DNA from: Cladocopium goreaui
Taxonomy: Eukaryota; Sar; Dinophyceae; Suessiales; Symbiodiniaceae
Length of the DNA: 64,000 nucleotides
Reading direction: 5' to 3'
Assembly: GCA_947184155.2 (NCBI GenBank)
Contig: CAMXCT020001016.1
Span: 62,001 to 126,000 of the forward strand
Part shown: in pieces, positions 12,801-22,133 of the stretch
Position numbering within the stretch: the stretch's first letter is position 1
Layout of the letters: every line of letters starts with the position of its first letter
Translations under genes and position numbers: made by a program
Notes under the pieces: generated by a model
Database searches by the model: none
What the model saw: the letters and a program-made list of their open reading frames with translations, nothing else
Told to the model about the DNA's origin: nothing

Positions 12801-12880
12801 GGCAACATCATCCATAGCTTCTCATGAAAAGGAGGCGGTGCTGCACGCTCTAGATCTGATTTTGGATAGCTACGACCATG
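12801..12880 (+). other. Candidate internal exon
   Basis: Preceded by TTCACCATCAG and starts with G, giving the AG|G acceptor typical of dinoflagellate introns; followed by GTACGTTC, a good donor. The 80-bp interval reads openly (starting with a split codon) as a hydrophilic to amphipathic peptide of about 26 residues ending LDLILDSYDH, and is GC-richer than its flanks. Product unknown. No neighbouring exon can be joined with confidence, and it may be a relic. Confidence 0.35.
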
Positions 12881-13246
12881 GTACGTTCTATGGTTTTTTT
12901 CTCGCATCAACCGAATGATAATTGGCAATTGTATGGAATGATCCCTGGAAATAAGCCCAATTTTGCGATTTCGTGGTTGGGATGAACCCCACTATTTCCA
13001 GGTGATTTTGGGGTTCAAGTGCCAGGGTGCCATGACCCATAGCCATATGGAAAATCTCGGATATGTGATTTAGATAATCCTGGAAGGTAGTAAATAGGTC
13101 GTAGTAATTTGATGGTCAAAGTTTACGGGTGATAAAAGATGGATTGGTCATGTTATCTTATGGGCGATAATCAAATACTACTATGAATTCAATTATTTAA
13201 TTTTGTGACTATTAGTTCAAGATAGTTATATAAAATTATAGAATAT

Positions 13247-15001
13247 ATGTGTTCTTATACAACACCAAATGGACATTGGACACCTCCAGAGAGCGACATG
13301 TTTCCGTTTCACCGGTGTGCCATGGGAGCAGAACACTGTTGCTGCAAGAATGCAGCAGAAATTCATGCAGAAGTGATCAATTCTGATGTAAGACCCAGTT
13401 TTTCACAGCAATCTGAAGATGACCCTGGGCCCAGCAATGTGAATGTGGCGATGGATATTTCCTTCACTGACCAGCTGGCGCCGGTAGAGGAGGAGGAGAG
13501 TGGCCCGAGCCCGAAATCACCGACATCACCTTCAGCTTTTTCAGCTTTCCGTTGGAGAAAGATGACAGAAATGAGCCACATGGAAAGTGACTATGAAATC
13601 ATGCGGGGCATTCCTTTGCATCGAGCACTTCAGCACTCTGAGCTTTGGACCTCCCCACATGAAATCCAGAGGAGGAATCGGTCGTCCGGAGTCTGGGCTC
13701 TTTCGACCAAGGTGTCAAGTTACGACATGTTCTTGTCGCATACCTGGAAGACAAAAGGCAGGTGGAAAGTTCTTGCTTTGATGATGCAAACAGGTTGGCC
13801 TCATGCATTGTTGGCTTGGGTGGTCGGGCTGACTGCCATGCTATTTTTGCGAGCTTTTGACGTTATCAGTGGCCCGTGGGCCACCAGTTCGACTTGGATT
13901 GATGGAACACCTGTCCCAGTGGTCTTGGGCCCATGGACCATCATTTCTGCAGGAGCTTTTCTGGTAGCTGGTCTGCTTCTCTCTCCTTACTTGCCGCTCA
14001 AGACGCAGGTGTGCTTTCTGGATGTGGCATGCATTCACCAGGGGCGAGATGACATGTTTGAACGTGGTTTGTACACCATTGGTGGGTGCCTTACAGCTAC
14101 AAAGGAACTCCGGGTTTTGTACTCACCGGAGTACTTGTCGAGCCTTTGGTGTGTCTTCGAGCTTGTGGGATTTCGCAAAGCACATCCTGAAGGAAAACTT
14201 ACAATCTCACCATTATTTGTTGAGCGGTCTGCTGCAATTTGTGCCTTCGTTATGTGGTGTACGGTGCTTGCAGTCACTGCGGGGATTGGTCTCACGGACA
14301 GCAGCTTCCGCAAAAGTTATCTTGTGGTTCTTTTTATTGCTGTTTTCCTGTTGCCGGTGATATTATTTCTACATGCTCTGCGTCACAGCTACAGAGAAAA
14401 GGGGCGGCTGATATTCGATTTGAATAGTTTTGATGTTAATACATTGGTTTGTCATTCGGACTTTGATCGGGCTTTCATATTGAGTGCCATTGATGCCTGG
14501 TACGGCAGCAGGGAAGCTTTCAAGGACTTCGTTCGAAGTGATCTTCGCGAGGAACTCTTGAGTCTGCTGCCATCTCCTCACCTTCCTTGTGCCTATGCGG
14601 CCTTGATCCTTTCCTGTCTGGTTACTTGGATCTTGGACCTTTCCGTTTGCTTGTACAAAGCTGGTGCGGACATTCGCATCCTTGCCCGTAACTTCCTGGC
14701 TTATCTGGCTTTTATTTTGTGGTCTTGGTGCGCATTCAATGGCCTCTTCTACCTGAGTGATAGAACTTCCGAATCTGGTCGCACTCGGCTTTTGGATTGG
14801 TTCAAGACACTTGGGGTGGCCGGGGTCATATTTTTATGGGAAGTGATCAGTTTTGCTGTTGTTGTAGGAGTCACCCGACAGTCTGACAGAGTGGGCTTCT
14901 TTTGCTACCTTGCTTTCTCAATGATGCTTCCGTTTTCTATTTTGGACACCTTCAAAGTTTGTCGACGACATTGCCCGAAACAGGAGGCAACTCGCCTCTG
15001 A
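13247..15001 (+). CDS. Multi-pass membrane protein with a TIR-like domain split by a membrane hairpin
   Basis: Intronless 584-codon frame; an in-frame TAG at 13223 precedes the first ATG. Seen: an acidic, Ser/Pro-rich N-terminus (1-100); YDMFLSHTW at 159-167, like TIR box 1; two hydrophobic segments (~188-204, ~227-246); then CFLDVACIHQ (256-265) and SPEYLSSLWCVFEL (293-306), like the later TIR strand and the S..Y..S.WC..EL box. About six more membrane segments follow (~327-349, 357-377, 446-468, 481-505, 523-542, 549-566). Known: TIR domains are signalling adaptors or NAD-cleaving enzymes, and in NADase TIRs the catalytic Glu lies in the WC..EL box, which would be E305 here. Inferred: a membrane-anchored TIR-related protein. 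The segments between box 1 and box 2 would place them on the same side only as a hairpin. Function unproven; it could belong to a dinoflagellate-specific membrane family. Confidence 0.75.
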   Translation: MCSYTTPNGHWTPPESDMFPFHRCAMGAEHCCCKNAAEIHAEVINSDVRPSFSQQSEDDPGPSNVNVAMDISFTDQLAPVEEEESGPSPKSPTSPSAFSAFRWRKMTEMSHMESDYEIMRGIPLHRALQHSELWTSPHEIQRRNRSSGVWALSTKVSSYDMFLSHTWKTKGRWKVLALMMQTGWPHALLAWVVGLTAMLFLRAFDVISGPWATSSTWIDGTPVPVVLGPWTIISAGAFLVAGLLLSPYLPLKTQVCFLDVACIHQGRDDMFERGLYTIGGCLTATKELRVLYSPEYLSSLWCVFELVGFRKAHPEGKLTISPLFVERSAAICAFVMWCTVLAVTAGIGLTDSSFRKSYLVVLFIAVFLLPVILFLHALRHSYREKGRLIFDLNSFDVNTLVCHSDFDRAFILSAIDAWYGSREAFKDFVRSDLREELLSLLPSPHLPCAYAALILSCLVTWILDLSVCLYKAGADIRILARNFLAYLAFILWSWCAFNGLFYLSDRTSESGRTRLLDWFKTLGVAGVIFLWEVISFAVVVGVTRQSDRVGFFCYLAFSMMLPFSILDTFKVCRRHCPKQEATRL

Positions 15002-16159
15002 AATTTCAACTTGTTCGCTGAGGGGCTCCTTGTGGTGATGGCTTAAGCCACATCGTTTGAAGTTGGATGGCATGACCCCAAAGAATCCTATAGACGTATA
15101 AACATGTACGTTTGAATTTAGCATCATTAATCATGATGTGCTGTGCAAATTCATACGTGCACGCTGTGGCCTTGACAAAAGAGTCAGGACGCAGCGGCGC
15201 GTTGGTCGCTGGCTGCAGCTCAATTTTTTTGCGAAGCAAAAGTGCGTGACGAAACTGCTGGAGCAGAATGCCGGCACCAATGATTTGCGCTACTTAGTGC
15301 AATGGGGGATACGAGATAACAATGAATATATGATACCCCAACACTATGGATTTCTGATGATTTCTGAGAAGTTGTGGGGCAAAATGAGAAACAATGATAA
15401 ACAATGAGAAACAATAAGAAGCATGATGTCATACTGTATGTTCCAAATGCAGCCAAGGATCGACCTTTAGCTTGTACCCTAGCTGAGTTTAGAGGGTAAA
15501 ATGAATATACAATGAGTGCGATAGGAATGGTTCAGACGCTGGCTCTGCTGGCTCTATCTTTGGTCCGTTGCCATTTTTTCCATAGCCATTTATCCATAGC
15601 CGTTTATCATAATTTATCCTTAGCCCTTTATGCGTAGCCCGGGATGGGCAATCCAGAGTCTTGGTGGTGACAGCTCTGCAGTTTAGTGCTAGATAAAGAA
15701 TGTGCGGCATGTCAAAACCACTACGTATGCATGGACATTTGAACTATTTCTTGAATGGCTTGGCCATTTGGCTGACTCTCCCTGCAACCATAGACTTCAT
15801 ATAGTCACTGTTTGCAATATTGGGGTCCAAGGGTACCAGCAAATGCAGCCAAGGATCGACCTTTAGCTTATATACTAATCCTGCTAGACTCTACTTATGG
15901 CAATGGAGAATACTACATCATATCCCATCCAGTAATCCATGAATTATGATGATATATCTGATATATCCATTTAGACTCATTGATATTCCATCTCCATTGG
16001 AAAAGTTGATTCGATTCGGGGATTCGATGGGATTTCTGCCACGGCAGGTTGTGAGTGAGGCATCGAGGCTCAGTCGCTCCCGGCGACGAGGGCACGTCTG
16101 AATCTGATCATGAAAAAATCGAAGTACGTTTTTTTAAAAGCCAATGCTGAAGGGTAAAT
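15002..16159. other. No gene; short duplicated segments
   Basis: Downstream region of the TIR-like gene. A 30-bp identical direct repeat occurs at 15444-15473 and 15840-15869 (CAAATGCAGCCAAGGATCGA and onward). A degenerate ATAGCC(A/G)TTTATC tandem repeat lies at 15583-15640. No gene is visible. Confidence 0.5.
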
Positions 16160-16458
16160 CACCAATTTTAACGGGTAAATCAACTATAAATGGTGGTGTT
16201 TGGTTTTTGGTTATGACGAACATAACCATGGAAAATCACCATGCTATTAATAGGTAAACCATCTTTTTCCATGGGCCATTTCCCACGGCTATGTTAAATA
16301 ACCAGAGCGTACCCCATTGAACTACAGTGGATGGGCCAGCGAAATCTTGCACCAAGTTTTGGATGGTAGTAGAAAGCCGATTTTTTTCATGGGATATGCA
16401 AACCACCTATCAAACTGCTGCAGGATTTCGCAACCACAGTAGTTCAACATTTATTTTT
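16160..16458. repeat. Right copy of a ~300-bp direct repeat around the TIR-like gene
   Basis: Same orientation and nearly the same sequence as 12308-12618. Ends next to the minisatellite that begins near 16509. Contains family A MITE copy 6 at 16201-16311. Confidence 0.85.
16201..16311. mobile_element. MITE-like element, family A (copy 6)
   Basis: Right end AACCAGAGCGTA has one change from the family end; the left end is partly eroded (TGGTTTTTGGTTATGACG). The interior is near-palindromic. Confidence 0.65.
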
Positions 16459-16508
16459 CCCCACATCACTGTGTGGGGTTCTTGTTTTTTGCTTGGATCC
16501 GGCCAGGG

Positions 16509-18010
16509 CACCGCCTCCGCCTCCTCCGCCTCCTCCGCCGCCTCCTCACTCACTCACTCACTCACTCACTCACTCACTCAATCAATCAATCAATCAATCA
16601 ACTAAACTCAACTCAACTCAACTCACCTCACCTCACCTCACCTCACCTCACCTCACTCCACTCAGTCCACTCAGTCCACTCACTCCACTCACTCCACTCA
16701 CTCCACTCACTCCACTCACTCCACTCACTCCACTCACTCCACGCACTCCACGCACTCCACGCACTCCACGCACTCCACGCACTCCACGCACTCCACGCAC
16801 TCCACGCACTCCACGCACTCCACTCACTCCACTCACTCCACTCACTCCACTCACTCCACTCACTCCACTCACTCCACTCACTCCACTCACTCCACCCACT
16901 CCACCCACTCCACCCACTCCACCCACTCCACCCACTCCACCCACTCCACCCACTCCACCCACTCCACCCACTCCACCCACTCCACCCACTCCACTCACTC
17001 CACTCACTCCACTCACTCCACTCACTCCACTCACTCCACTCACTCCACTCACTCCATCACTCCATCACTCCATCACTCCACTCACTCCACTCACTCCACT
17101 CACTCCACTCACTCACCCACTCACTCCACTCACTCCACTCACTCCACTCACTCCACTCACTCCACTCACTCCACTCACTCAACTCACTCCACTCACTCCA
17201 CTCCACTCCACTCCACTCCACTCCACTCCACTCCACTCAACTCCACTCAACTTCAATTCACTCCACTCAACTTCAATTCACTCCACTCAACTTCAATTCA
17301 CTCCACTCAACTTCAATTCACTCCACTCAACTTCAATTCACTCCACTCAACTTCAATTCACTCCACTCAACTTCAATTCACTCCACTCACTCCACTCACT
17401 CCACTCACTCCACTCACTCCACTCACTCCACTCACTCCACTCACTCCACTCACTCCACTCACTCCACTCACTCCACTCACTCCACTCACTCCACTCACTC
17501 CACTCACTCCACTCACTCCACCCACTCCACTCCCTCCACTCACTCCACTCACTCCACTCACACCACTCCACTCACTCCACTCACTCCACTCACTCCACTC
17601 ACTCCACTCACTCCACTCACTCCACTCACTCCACTCACTCCACTCACTCCACTCACTCACTCAACTCACTCACTCACTCCACTCACTCCACTCACTCCCT
17701 CACACACTCACTCCACTCACTCCACTCACTCCACTCACTCTCACTCACTCCACTCACTCCACTCACTCCACTCACTCCACTCACTCCACTCACTCCACTC
17801 ACTCACTCACTCTGCACTCACTCACTCACTCACTCACTCACTCACTCACGCACGCACGCACGCACGCACGTACGCATGCACGCACGCACGCATGCACGCA
17901 CGCACGCACGCACGCACTCACGCTCTCACTTCCTCTACTCACTCACTCGCTCGCTCGCTCGCTGGCTCACTCACTCACTCACTCACTCACTTACTCACTC
18001 ACTCTCACTG
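16509..18010. repeat. 1.5-kb CACTC-type minisatellite with block structure
   Basis: Starts with a CCGCCTCCT tract, then (CTCA)n, (ATCA)n and (ACTCA)n. Long runs of a 9-bp unit CTCCACTCA follow. Homogeneous variant blocks appear: CTCCACGCA (~16739-16818), CTCCACCCA (~16894-16990), then a 20-bp unit with seven CTTCAATTCA copies (17251-17380). The right end is (CACTCA)n, (CACG)n and (CTCG)n. Because the unit is 9 bp, no stop arises in several frames on both strands; the resulting long open frames of simple repeats are not genes. Confidence 0.95.
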
Positions 18011-18235
18011 ACAAACTGTCTCTTACATCCGGTGCACATGTCGTTACCTAACTACCAAAGTGACACACCAGCACATGCACATACATACATGCATACACAC
18101 AAACCTCACCCACCATCACCCCTCCATCACTGTCATTCTTCCTCTTCCCTTGTTGCTTTTCTGTGCTCCATCTAAGTCTGGAGAAGTTGTTAACATGTGG
18201 GGTTATCTGGTCCTATAATTTTAAGGGTTTCTTTA

Positions 18236-19148
18236 GGGTTTCTTTAGGGAGTCTTCACAAGACATCAGCTCCGCCACGCCCTCTGAACAATGCGTTGCAT
18301 CTTCAGCATTGCAAGACATCAGCCCCGCCACCCTTTCTCAACATTATGTTGCATCTTCAGCATCACAAGAGATCACCCCCACCACCCCCTGTGATCACTA
18401 CATAGCACCTTGAGCATCCCAATTCAATTAGCCCGCAACCCCTTTGAACACTACGTTACATCTTCAATATCACAAGAGATCAACCCTGCCACCCCCTCTG
18501 AACAATACGTTGCACCTAGAGCATCACAAGAGATCAGACCCGCCACGCCCCTTTGAACGCTATGTTACGTCTTGAGCATCAGAAGACATCAGCCCCGCAC
18601 CGCCCCTGTACAACAGGGCGCACCTTGGGCATCACAAGAGATCAGCCCCGCCACTCCCTTTAAACACTATGTTGCATCAGAGTCACAGGACACTGACCCT
18701 CCCACCTCTTCTGAGAAATATGTTGCATCACAAGATAGCAATTCCGCCACTCCCATTGAACGATACTTTGCACCTTGAGCATCGTAAGACATCAATCACA
18801 CCCTTCATCTGAACACCGTATTGCATGTTGAGCAGCACAAGACATCAAATCCGCTTACCTCCTCTGAATAATGCGTTGCGCCTTGGGCATTGCAAGACAT
18901 CACCCCCGCCACCCCCTTTGAACACTATGTTGCATCTTGAAATGTCAACCCCGCGACCCCCTCTGAACACTACATCGCCCCTTGAGAATTGCAAGGCGTC
19001 ACTCCCTCTGAGCACTATGTTGCATCTGGAGTATCACCACAAGACATCAGCCCCGCGCTCCCTCTGAACAATACGTTGCACCTTGAGCATCACAAGACAT
19101 CAACCCCGCCATTTCCTCTGAAGACTATGTCGCATCTTCAGCATCACG
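18236..19148. repeat. Tandem array of ~53-bp units, copy 1
   Basis: Degenerate units of the form CATCACAAGACATCAGCCCC, then GCCACCCCCTCTGAACAC, then TATGTTGCATCTTCAG, repeated about 17 times. The whole array recurs at 19543-20508 with the same order of unit variants, so it was duplicated as a block. Short open frames within it are not credible genes. Confidence 0.9.
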
Positions 19149-19542
19149 CTAGGGAGCCTGTAGCGTTTCCTTAGGGTTTTCTTTAGGGTTTTCTTTAGGG
19201 GTTTCTTCAGGGTGGTTCTTTAGGGTTTCTTCAGGGTTTCTTGCTTAAGGGGTTTCTTAAGGGCTTTCTTTAGGGTTTCTTCTTAAGGGGTTTCTTAAGT
19301 TTTTTTCCTGCAGGGTTTGTTTAAAGTTTCCTTAAGGGTTTCTTTAGGGTTTCTTCTAGGGTTTCTTTTGGGTTTCTTTCAGGGGTTCTTTAGGGTTTCT
19401 TCTAGGGTATCTTTAGGGTTTCTGTCAGGGCTTCTTTAGGGTTTCGTCAGGGTATCTTGAGGAGCTTCTTTGGGGTTTCTTTAGGATTTTTTTTGAGTTC
19501 TTTTTTAGGAGTTTCTTTAGGGTATCTTAGTGGTTTCTTGAA
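19149..19542. repeat. TTTAGGG-containing degenerate repeat
   Basis: About 390 bp of units such as GGGTTTCTTTA (11 bp) with variants TTCTTCAGGG and TTCTTAAGGGG. The 7-mer TTTAGGG, a telomere unit known from plants and some dinoflagellates, occurs often but spaced by TTTC rather than in uninterrupted tandem. It separates the two ~53-bp-unit arrays. Confidence 0.85.
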
Positions 19543-20508
19543 GGTTTCTTTAGGGAGTCTTCACAAGACATCAGCTCCGCTACGCCCTCTGAACAATGCG
19601 TCGCATCTTCAGCATTGCAAGACATCAGCCCCGCCACCCTTTCTCAACATTATGTTGCATCTCCACCCCCTGTGATCACTACATAGCACCTTGAGCATCC
19701 CGATTCAATTAGCCCCGCAACCCCTTTGAACACTACGTTACATCTTCAATATCACAAGAGATCAACCCTGCCACCCCCTCTGAACAATACGTTGCACCTA
19801 GAGCATCACAAGAGATCAGACCCGCCACGCCCCTTTGAACGCTATGTTACGTCTTGAGCATCAGAAGACATCAGCCCCGCACCGCCCCTGTACAATAGGG
19901 CGCACCTTGGGCATCACAAGAGATCAGCCCCGCCACTCGCTTTAAACACTATGTTGCATCAGAGTCACAAGACATTAACCCTGCCACCTCTTCTGAGAAA
20001 TATGTTGCATCACAAGATAGCAATTCCGCCACTCCCATTGAACGATACTTTGCACCTTGAGCATCGTAAGACATCAATCACACCCTTCATCTGAACACCG
20101 TATTGCATGTTGAGCAGCACAAGACATCAAATCCGCTTACCTCCTCTGAATAATACGTTGCGCCTTGGGCATTACAAGACATCATCCCCGCCACCCCCTC
20201 TGAACACTATGTTGCATCTTCAGGGTCACAAGACAGAAGCCCTGGCACCCCCTCTGAACACTATGTTGCATCTTCAGCATGACAAGACATCAACTCCCCC
20301 ACCCCCTCTGAACAATACCTTGCACCTTGAGACATCAGCCCCGCCACCCTTTTTGAACACTATGTTGCATCTTCGAAGATCAACCCAACGATCCCCTCTG
20401 AACACTACGTCGCTCCTTGAGGATTGCAAGGCATCAGCCCCGCCACCCTCTCTGAACACCATGTTACATCTTGGGCATCACAAAAGATCAACTCCGCCAC
20501 CCCTTGCT
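19543..20508. repeat. Tandem array of ~53-bp units, copy 2
   Basis: Block duplicate of 18236-19148. The first units match almost base for base, apart from a ~30-bp deletion near 19663 and scattered substitutions. The right part (20195-20508) has extra units. Confidence 0.9.
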
Positions 20509-20660
20509 TGAATGAATGAAAGAAATAAATGAATGAATGAATGAATGGATGAATGAATGAATGAATGAATAAATCAATGCCGGAAGGAAGGAAGAAAGGA
20601 AGGAAGGAAGGAAAGTAGCAGAATGGAGAAGCAAGGGAATGAAGGAATGAGGGAATGTAG
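20509..20660. repeat. (GAAT)n and (GGAA)n microsatellites
   Basis: Runs of GAAT/GAAA (20509-20575) then GGAA/AGAA (20581-20615), followed by GGAATGA. Low complexity only. Confidence 0.9.
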
Positions 20661-21255
20661 ATCAAATGATATTAGAGGTTTTTAGCGCATGTCTGACAGA
20701 TCAAGGTGGAAGCAACGGGCAAGGCAGTAACAAACTGCAAACAAAGCCCACAAGGGGCATTTTTTGTTTCTCTCGGAGAACATCCGAAGTCGTGGAAAAA
20801 TGCCGAGAGAGCTGAGCCGACAGAAAATTAAAACGATTGCTTGGACATGTTCGGAACTGCCCATAAAGTTGCTCTTATTTCTCTTGTACCAATCTAAGAT
20901 TGAAAAGCCAAAGCCCAAGTGCCTGCTCCTCCACATTCATGTGCTGATGACTTCTTTTCTACCGTGATACACGGCGGGTTGATTTAAAGACAAATTAAAT
21001 AAACCCTCCTTCTATATTGCGCGCGCCAACTGAAACCCAAGACTTACAGCAACTTCAGGCAGGCTTATAGCCCAATTACTCATGCACTACGCATTAAAAA
21101 GCTTGCAATCACCACATGCAAAATAAACATACCCAGCTAGCAACTTAAGAAGGAAACATCGTTCAATCCCTGCGTTCCCTGATGCCAGCAAGGCATTGCA
21201 TCATGTGCTATATACATCCAGCGTGTCCAGCCGCGAAGCCACGCCGTGTGCACTC
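20661..21255. other. No confident gene
   Basis: Unique-looking sequence between two satellite blocks. A plus-strand stretch at 20764-20967 is open for 67 codons with no recognisable features. Nothing can be assigned. Confidence 0.4.
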
Positions 21256-21690
21256 TTGCAGAAGGAAGCGTCGCAGCGCCAACAGCGTCACAGCGTCGCA
21301 GCAGCGCTCCTGTTTCGCAGTGTTGCAGCGTCGCAGCGCGAAGAGCCTCACAGCGTCGCAACAGCGTCACAGCGTCGCAGCGTCGCTCCTGTGTCGCATG
21401 CAGTGTTGCAGCGTCGCAGCGCGAACAGTGTCGCAGCGTCGGTCCCGCGTCGGTCCCGCATCGCAGCGTTGCAGTGTCAACAGCGTCGCAGCGTCGATCC
21501 CGCGTCGCAGCGTTGCAGCGCCAACAGCACATCGCAGCGCCGCTCCAGCGTCGCAGCGTCGCAGCGTCAACAGCGCTGCAGCGTCACTGGCCCAACGGCA
21601 GCGTCGCAGCGTCGCAGCGTCGCAGCGCCGCCCGCCCCCCGGTGCGTCGTAGCATCGCAGCGCCGCCCGTCGCCGGGAGTTCACAGCCCC
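21256..21690. repeat. GTCGCAGC-type minisatellite
   Basis: About 430 bp built from GCGTCGCA/GCGTTGCA/GCGCCAACA units, with 9-bp and 18-bp higher-order periods. It is open in all three plus frames and also on the minus strand, which is what a 9-bp period without stops produces. Not coding. Confidence 0.9.
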
Positions 21691-21914
21691 CTTTGCCCTC
21701 CACCGTAATTTCTTGAATTGAAACAGAGCCAGAATGCTCATGGTCATTGCACAAATGCAGAATCCAAAGTCATTCCAAAGCACATTGTTTAGGCTTGCAT
21801 TCAGGGGTGGAAGCCTCGAAAGGGCGACTAAGGGATGGCTTGTTCAAAAATTGGATATTTACAGGGGGAAAGCACGACAGGGATGCGGAGGGATGACATT
21901 GACTTCCCCCTGTT

Positions 21915-21930
21915 GCCATTTTGGCTCAAG
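21915..21930 (+). other. Dinoflagellate spliced-leader relic
   Basis: GCCATTTTGGCTCAAG is identical to the last 16 bases of the 22-nt dinoflagellate mRNA spliced leader; extending 5' to 21909 leaves three differences. It sits 54 bp before a signal-peptide-like ATG and 133 bp before the LINE ORF. In dinoflagellates the leader is added in trans, so a genomic copy indicates reverse transcription of a mature mRNA. There is no GT donor directly after AAG, as a functional leader gene would have, so it is a relic. Confidence 0.8.
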
Positions 21931-21983
21931 CCACCCAGGTTTGTAGCCAAGCAAATAGGCATTTCGGGCGCACTTTTAAAGCC

Positions 21984-22133
21984 ATGGCGGGCTTGTTCAA
22001 AGCCATGCTGGCGGTGCTGGCCCTGTGCTGCGGAGGTGAGATGAACAGAGATGACGATGGACAATGGTTTGTGCAATGCCGGGTGTATTGCATCTTACTC
22101 ACTGTCCCTTTTTTTGTGCTAGCTACTTCGTGA
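21984..22133 (+). CDS. Short ORF with signal-peptide-like N-terminus, overlapping the LINE ORF
   Basis: Starts GCCATGG and encodes 49 residues beginning MAGLFKAMLAVLALCCGG, a plausible secretory signal or membrane anchor, then a hydrophilic stretch and a second hydrophobic end. It is the first ATG after the spliced-leader relic and overlaps the start of the big ORF (22064) in another frame. It could be a leader ORF or part of an ancestral captured exon: GGAGGTGAG at 22030-22038 also resembles a splice donor. Coding status is uncertain. Confidence 0.3.
   Translation: MAGLFKAMLAVLALCCGGEMNRDDDGQWFVQCRVYCILLTVPFFVLATS

Noticed and set aside
15564-15590. Second spliced-leader-like sequence TCCGTTGCCATTTT
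   Set aside because: Only the first 14 leader positions match (one mismatch) and the GGCTCAAG end is missing; it lies in a degenerate local repeat of similar sequence.
16509-18010. Open frames of 500-560 codons of His-Ser-Leu, Thr-Pro-Leu or Gly-Val-Ser repeats on both strands
   Set aside because: They follow directly from a stop-free 9-bp satellite unit and change frame identity with the repeat blocks; no start context or unique sequence supports a protein.
19149-19542. Interstitial telomere
   Set aside because: TTTAGGG is not in uninterrupted tandem; the true period is about 11 bp with many variants, so a telomeric origin is not shown.
18236-20508. CRISPR-like array
   Set aside because: Units are contiguous degenerate tandem repeats without unique spacers, and the genome is eukaryotic.
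21256-21710. Ser-Gln-Arg-rich open frames in all plus frames and on the minus strand
   Set aside because: A GTCGCAGC minisatellite is open in every frame; no unique sequence.
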